Below, one piece after another: positions 61,144-64,000 of a stretch of 64,000 nucleotides of DNA. The translations under genes and the position numbers were made by a program. The stretch comes from Pseudomonas sp. HR96 (GTDB lineage: Bacteria > Pseudomonadota > Gammaproteobacteria > Pseudomonadales > Pseudomonadaceae), in contig NZ_CP139141.1 in NCBI RefSeq assembly GCF_034059295.1, positions 2,277,001 through 2,341,000 on the forward strand. Direction: 5' to 3'. Positions within the stretch are counted from its first letter, which is position 1; each line of letters starts with the position of its first letter. The notes under the pieces are model-generated. The model saw nothing but the letters and a program-made list of their open reading frames with translations. It was not told where the DNA came from and ran no database searches.

Positions 61144-61182
61144 TCGTTCGTTGTAGTCGTTCGTTGTATTCGTTCGTTGTAG
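61144..61182. repeat. Three tandem 13-bp repeats upstream of the sirtuin gene
   Basis: TCGTTCGTTGTAG occurs three times in a row (61144-61156, 61157-61169 with a final T, 61170-61182), ending 19 bases before the sirtuin ATG. Each unit itself contains the repeat TCGT TCGT. Confidence 0.9.
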
Positions 61183-61201
61183 CCGGCGGGGGCAGTTGCG
61201 C

Positions 61202-62041
61202 ATGTTAGACACCGACACCCAATCATCCTTGCACGCCCTGGCCGAGCGCCTGGCGGTGGGCCCGTTGCTGGTGCTGACGGGAGCGGGCATCAGCACCGGC
61301 TCGGGCATTCCGGATTACCGCGACACCGATGGTGTGCGCCGGGGCAACGCACCGATCATGCACCAGGACTTCGTCAAGTCGGCGGCCACCCGCAAGCGCT
61401 ACTGGGCGCGGGCCATGGTGGGTTGGCAGGCGGTGTGCAAGGCCCAGCCCAATGCCGCACACCGTGCATTGGCCGGGCTGCAGAACCGCGGGCTGGTCTC
61501 GGCGGTGATCACCCAGAATGTCGACGGCCTGCACGACGCCGCCGGCAGCCGCAAGGTGATCGAGCTGCACGGCAACCTGCACCGGGTCGTGTGCATGGAT
61601 TGCAGCCGGCAGATGCTGCGCGCCCATGTGCAGGAGGTGCTGGAGAGCGAGAACCCGGCGCTGCAGCACGTGCATGCGGTACTTGCTCCGGACGGCGATG
61701 CGCAACTGGCGGCGGAGTTTCTCGCCGGCTTTCGCATGCCCCATTGCCCCGGCTGCGGCAGCGACCGCTTGAAGCCCGATGTGGTGTTCTTCGGCGACGG
61801 GGTGTCGGCCCAGAGTGCCAGCGATGCCTGGCGCGCGGTCACCGATTCGGCGGCGTTGCTGGTGGTGGGCAGCTCGCTGATGGCGTACTCCAGCTTTCGC
61901 CTGTGCCAGGAGATGTCCCGGCAGGGCAAACCGTTGCTGGCGATCAACCTGGGCAAGACCCGCGCCGACGGCTTGTTCGGCATCAAGGCCCGGGTGCCCT
62001 GCGAGGAGGCGTTGCCCTGGCTGGCCGAGCGCCTGGCCTAG
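61202..62041 (+). CDS. NAD-dependent protein deacylase, sirtuin (Sir2) family
   Basis: A 279-residue sirtuin. NAD-binding motifs are [30 protein letters not shown] and [14 protein letters not shown]. The catalytic histidine is in [14 protein letters not shown], and two Cys pairs (CMDC, CPGC) form the zinc site. The GIPDYRD variant resembles the SIRT4-like class II group. It removes acyl groups from lysine in cytoplasmic proteins. Start ATG 61202; a TTG six bases earlier is less likely. Confidence 0.91.
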   Translation: MLDTDTQSSLHALAERLAVGPLLVLTGAGISTGSGIPDYRDTDGVRRGNAPIMHQDFVKSAATRKRYWARAMVGWQAVCKAQPNAAHRALAGLQNRGLVSAVITQNVDGLHDAAGSRKVIELHGNLHRVVCMDCSRQMLRAHVQEVLESENPALQHVHAVLAPDGDAQLAAEFLAGFRMPHCPGCGSDRLKPDVVFFGDGVSAQSASDAWRAVTDSAALLVVGSSLMAYSSFRLCQEMSRQGKPLLAINLGKTRADGLFGIKARVPCEEALPWLAERLA

Positions 62042-62042
62042 G

Positions 62043-63593
62043 TCAGGCCAGACGTGGCTGCGGGTTTTGCGTGGCCGTGCGGCACACGCGGTTGCGGCCC
62101 TGGCTCTTGGCCCGGTACAGCGCCTGGTCGGCGGCCTGGATCAGCGCCTGGGCACGCACCGCCGGGTCGTCGGCGTGCATCACGTGCACGCCGGCACTGA
62201 TGGTGACATGGCCCGCGTCGTTGCCGGCATGGTTGATCTGCAGGCTGCGCACCGTCTGCAGCACCCGCTCGGCGACGCGCGCGCTGCCGTCCTCGTCGCA
62301 TTCGGGCAACAGCACCAGCAGCTCCTCGCCGCCGTAGCGCACCACCAGGTCGCCCGCACGGCCGACGCAGGCGAGCACCGCCTGGCCCACAGCCTTGATG
62401 CACTCGTCACCCGCAGGGTGGCCGTACAGGTCGTTGAAGCGCTTGAAGTGATCGATGTCGAGCATGATCAGCGCCAGCGGCCGGCCACTGCGCCGCGCGC
62501 GGCCGATTTCGTCGGGCAGCGCCGCATCCAGTTGGCGGCGGTTGGCCAGGCCCGTCAGGCTGTCCTGCATGGCCAGCTTGTGCAAGGCGGCATGGGCGTT
62601 GCGCAGTTCGGACTCGGTTTTCTGGCCGTAGCGAATCTGGCGCAGCAGGACCATGGCGCACAGGCCCAGGGCCAGCAGCACCGCGGCAACAAAGCCGGTC
62701 GAGCGCAGCAGGTTGTCCTGCCATTCGGCAAAGATCGCCTCTTGCGATTGCGCGGCCATGACCACCACCGGGTACTCGTCGGCCTGGCGGTAGCCATACA
62801 GGCGCACCACGCCGTCGACCATCGAGCGGGCCATCTCGCTGCCCATGGGCGAGGCCGGCAGCAGGTCGGTGAACACCCGCGCCTTGGCGATGCTGGTGCC
62901 CACGGCGTTCTCGTCGAACGGGCGGCGGGTGAGGATGGTGCCGTCGCGCAGCGCCAGGACCATGACCCCCTTGTCGTCCAGATCGAAGCCGCTGTAGAAC
63001 TGGTTGAAGTAGGCCAGGCTCAGGGTGGCCAGGGCGACCCCGGCAAAGCTGCCGTCCGGATGGTTGATGCGCCGTGACAGCGGGATCACCCATTGATGGG
63101 TCGAACGGCTGAGGATCGCCGGCCCCAGGCGTGGCCCCAGGTCGGGGTTGTTGCGATGAAAGCGGAAGTATTCGCGGTCGGCGTTGTTGACGTTGGGCGG
63201 GTCGACATCGTTGGAGGTCACCACCCAGCGGCCATTTTCGTCGTAGACGAACAGCCCCGCCAGCTGCCCGATGAAGCGTTGCTGGCTCTGCAGCACGGCG
63301 TGCAGCCGCGGGATCTGCGCGGCATCGATGCCGTCGGCCTGCACCCGCTCGATGATCCCGGTGAGCGCCGCGTCGGCTTCCTCGAAAGCGTCGTCGGCGT
63401 GCTGGGCCAGGGAGTGGGCGAGGTTGGTCGCGTCCATTTCGGCTTCGTGCAGCGCCCGCTCGTGGGCGGTCCAGGCCTGCCAGGCGACCAGGCTGAGCAG
63501 GGCGATCATGACCAGCAGAACGAACAGCAACGCCAGGCGCTGGGTCGAAAGCCCAGGGTGCGGCGCATGGCGGTGTTGGCTGTCAACGTGCAT
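62043..63593 (-). CDS. Membrane-bound diguanylate cyclase with periplasmic PDC/Cache sensor
   Basis: A 516-residue protein. Membrane helices lie near residues 20-42 and 300-318, flanking a periplasmic sensor with Cache-like features (FVYDENGRWVVTSNDVDPPNVNNADREYFRFH; PLSRRINHPDGSFAGVALATLSL). The cyclase domain has DSLTGLANRR, LDIDHFKRFND and the active-site GGEEL, with the inhibitory RxxD site (RAGD) five residues before it. It should make c-di-GMP under product feedback, in response to an extracellular ligand. Confidence 0.93.
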   Translation of the reverse strand: MHVDSQHRHAPHPGLSTQRLALLFVLLVMIALLSLVAWQAWTAHERALHEAEMDATNLAHSLAQHADDAFEEADAALTGIIERVQADGIDAAQIPRLHAVLQSQQRFIGQLAGLFVYDENGRWVVTSNDVDPPNVNNADREYFRFHRNNPDLGPRLGPAILSRSTHQWVIPLSRRINHPDGSFAGVALATLSLAYFNQFYSGFDLDDKGVMVLALRDGTILTRRPFDENAVGTSIAKARVFTDLLPASPMGSEMARSMVDGVVRLYGYRQADEYPVVVMAAQSQEAIFAEWQDNLLRSTGFVAAVLLALGLCAMVLLRQIRYGQKTESELRNAHAALHKLAMQDSLTGLANRRQLDAALPDEIGRARRSGRPLALIMLDIDHFKRFNDLYGHPAGDECIKAVGQAVLACVGRAGDLVVRYGGEELLVLLPECDEDGSARVAERVLQTVRSLQINHAGNDAGHVTISAGVHVMHADDPAVRAQALIQAADQALYRAKSQGRNRVCRTATQNPQPRLA

Positions 63594-63715
63594 TCACGGT
63601 CACTTTCAAAAGAAATGAAGGCTTGCGGTCATATCAATACACGCTGGCTTCCTTGACGCGTGGAGGCAATCCCGATGGGGGGCGCTGGCGCTTTTTCACC
63701 GCGCATGAAGCCGCC

Positions 63716-63752
63716 CCTCAAGGCTATCGGCCGCAAGCGCGATAGCCTGAGG
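63716..63752. terminator. Long hairpin between the cyclase and the next gene
   Basis: CCTC-A-AGGCTATCG (63716-63729) pairs with CGATAGCCT-GAGG (63740-63752) with one bulged A and a 10-base loop. It lies 46 bases before the partial hydrolase stop, on the side where that gene would end (minus strand), and may terminate it. Confidence 0.55.
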
Positions 63753-63797
63753 CCCAAGACAGGATTTGTCGGGCAGCCGCCGTACAGCGGCTGCGGC

Positions 63798-64000
63798 TCA
63801 AGGCGCCGAGCTGCCCTTGTGCTGCAGGCTGCCGACCTTCTCCAGCCACTGCGGGGCATGCTGGTCGAGCCACTGCCGGGCTTGCGCCGACTGCTTGACC
63901 GTGGCGTCGAGAAACGCGGTGGTCACGGCGGCGACGCTGGCGGCCTGGCGCACGTCGAAGTTCTTGTCGAACGGGTTGGGCGCCGGCTCGTGCCCTCCGG
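63798..64000 (-). CDS. C-terminal end of a probable alpha/beta hydrolase (cut by window edge)
   Basis: The minus strand has an open frame from the window edge to TGA at 63800-63798. Its visible 66 residues contain PNPFDKNFDVRQAASVAAVT, then TAFLDATVKQSAQARQWLDQ and a Ser-rich end. The VTTAFLDATVKQSAQARQWL helix resembles the last helix of dienelactone-hydrolase/PAF-acetylhydrolase-like proteins, where an upstream GGHE/AxH motif carries the catalytic His. Only the tail is visible, so the family call is tentative. Confidence 0.45.
   Translation of the reverse strand, partial: GGHEPAPNPFDKNFDVRQAASVAAVTTAFLDATVKQSAQARQWLDQHAPQWLEKVGSLQHKGSSAP

Noticed and set aside
63629..63859. 76-residue minus-strand frame near the right edge
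   Set aside because: Arg/Pro-rich, lies across a hairpin and overlaps the hydrolase end out of frame; no ribosome site.

Overview
The window looks like chromosomal DNA of a fluorescent-group or putida-like Pseudomonas. It is GC-rich and dense in LysR regulators. It carries REP-like palindromes of the Pseudomonas type (GTAGGAGC...GCCCGCGAT) and typical Pseudomonas loci: vgrG-DUF4123-VasX-like effector, Mrp/Pha antiporter, gluconate genes, ilvA and mrdA. No rRNA, tRNA or CRISPR array was seen. No gene-free stretch exceeds about 260 bases.

Region 1 (1-11683, minus strand) is a type VI secretion (T6SS) accessory cluster. vgrG (7697-9727), a DUF4123 adaptor, a large VasX-like effector with C-terminal membrane helices, and a tandem array of at least five paralogous two-helix membrane proteins follow one another. 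Within vgrG-adaptor-effector and within the array, nearly every junction is a 4-base ATGA or GTGA overlap. The array repeats with an exact 824-bp period and is the best candidate for an unusual system: probably amplified, recombining immunity genes. The array and the effector C-terminus look AT-richer than the effector core, as if the toxin-tip/immunity cassette had been exchanged. A 616-aa membrane protein of unknown role lies just upstream of vgrG.

Region 2 (11.8-33.5 kb) is metabolic and accessory. It holds a PfpI-like protein, a LysR/tartrate dehydrogenase/DctA module, two MFS exporters with LysR regulators, an ABC exporter, a DyP-type peroxidase, an aldo-keto reductase, a cupin, a rhomboid protease with a lipoprotein, and a complete IS3-family element (28068-29534). 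The element sits in REP-like sequence next to a deletion scar that joins a lysR 3' end to an mmsA 3' end. A second tartrate module follows: D-tartrate dehydratase, a second DctA and a LysR regulator.

Region 3 (33.5-48.1 kb) holds a 47-aa membrane protein, queD, a PepSY-PepSY-response regulator-histidine kinase operon, an AI-2E family permease, an isolated PBP2 gene (mrdA), a YkgJ-like protein, wrbA, a low-affinity iron permease family protein, and the six-gene Mrp-type cation/proton antiporter operon.

Region 4 (48.4-64 kb) has an XRE-cupin regulator, an aldo-keto reductase, and a LysR-controlled 3-ketoacid CoA-transferase/short-chain fatty acid transporter operon with an AraC regulator. A LysE exporter and two small low-complexity proteins follow. 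Next comes ilvA behind a clear Ile/Thr-codon transcription attenuator, then the gluconate genes (permease, kinase, LacI-type regulator), a sirtuin and a diguanylate cyclase. The C-terminus of a probable hydrolase is cut by the window edge.
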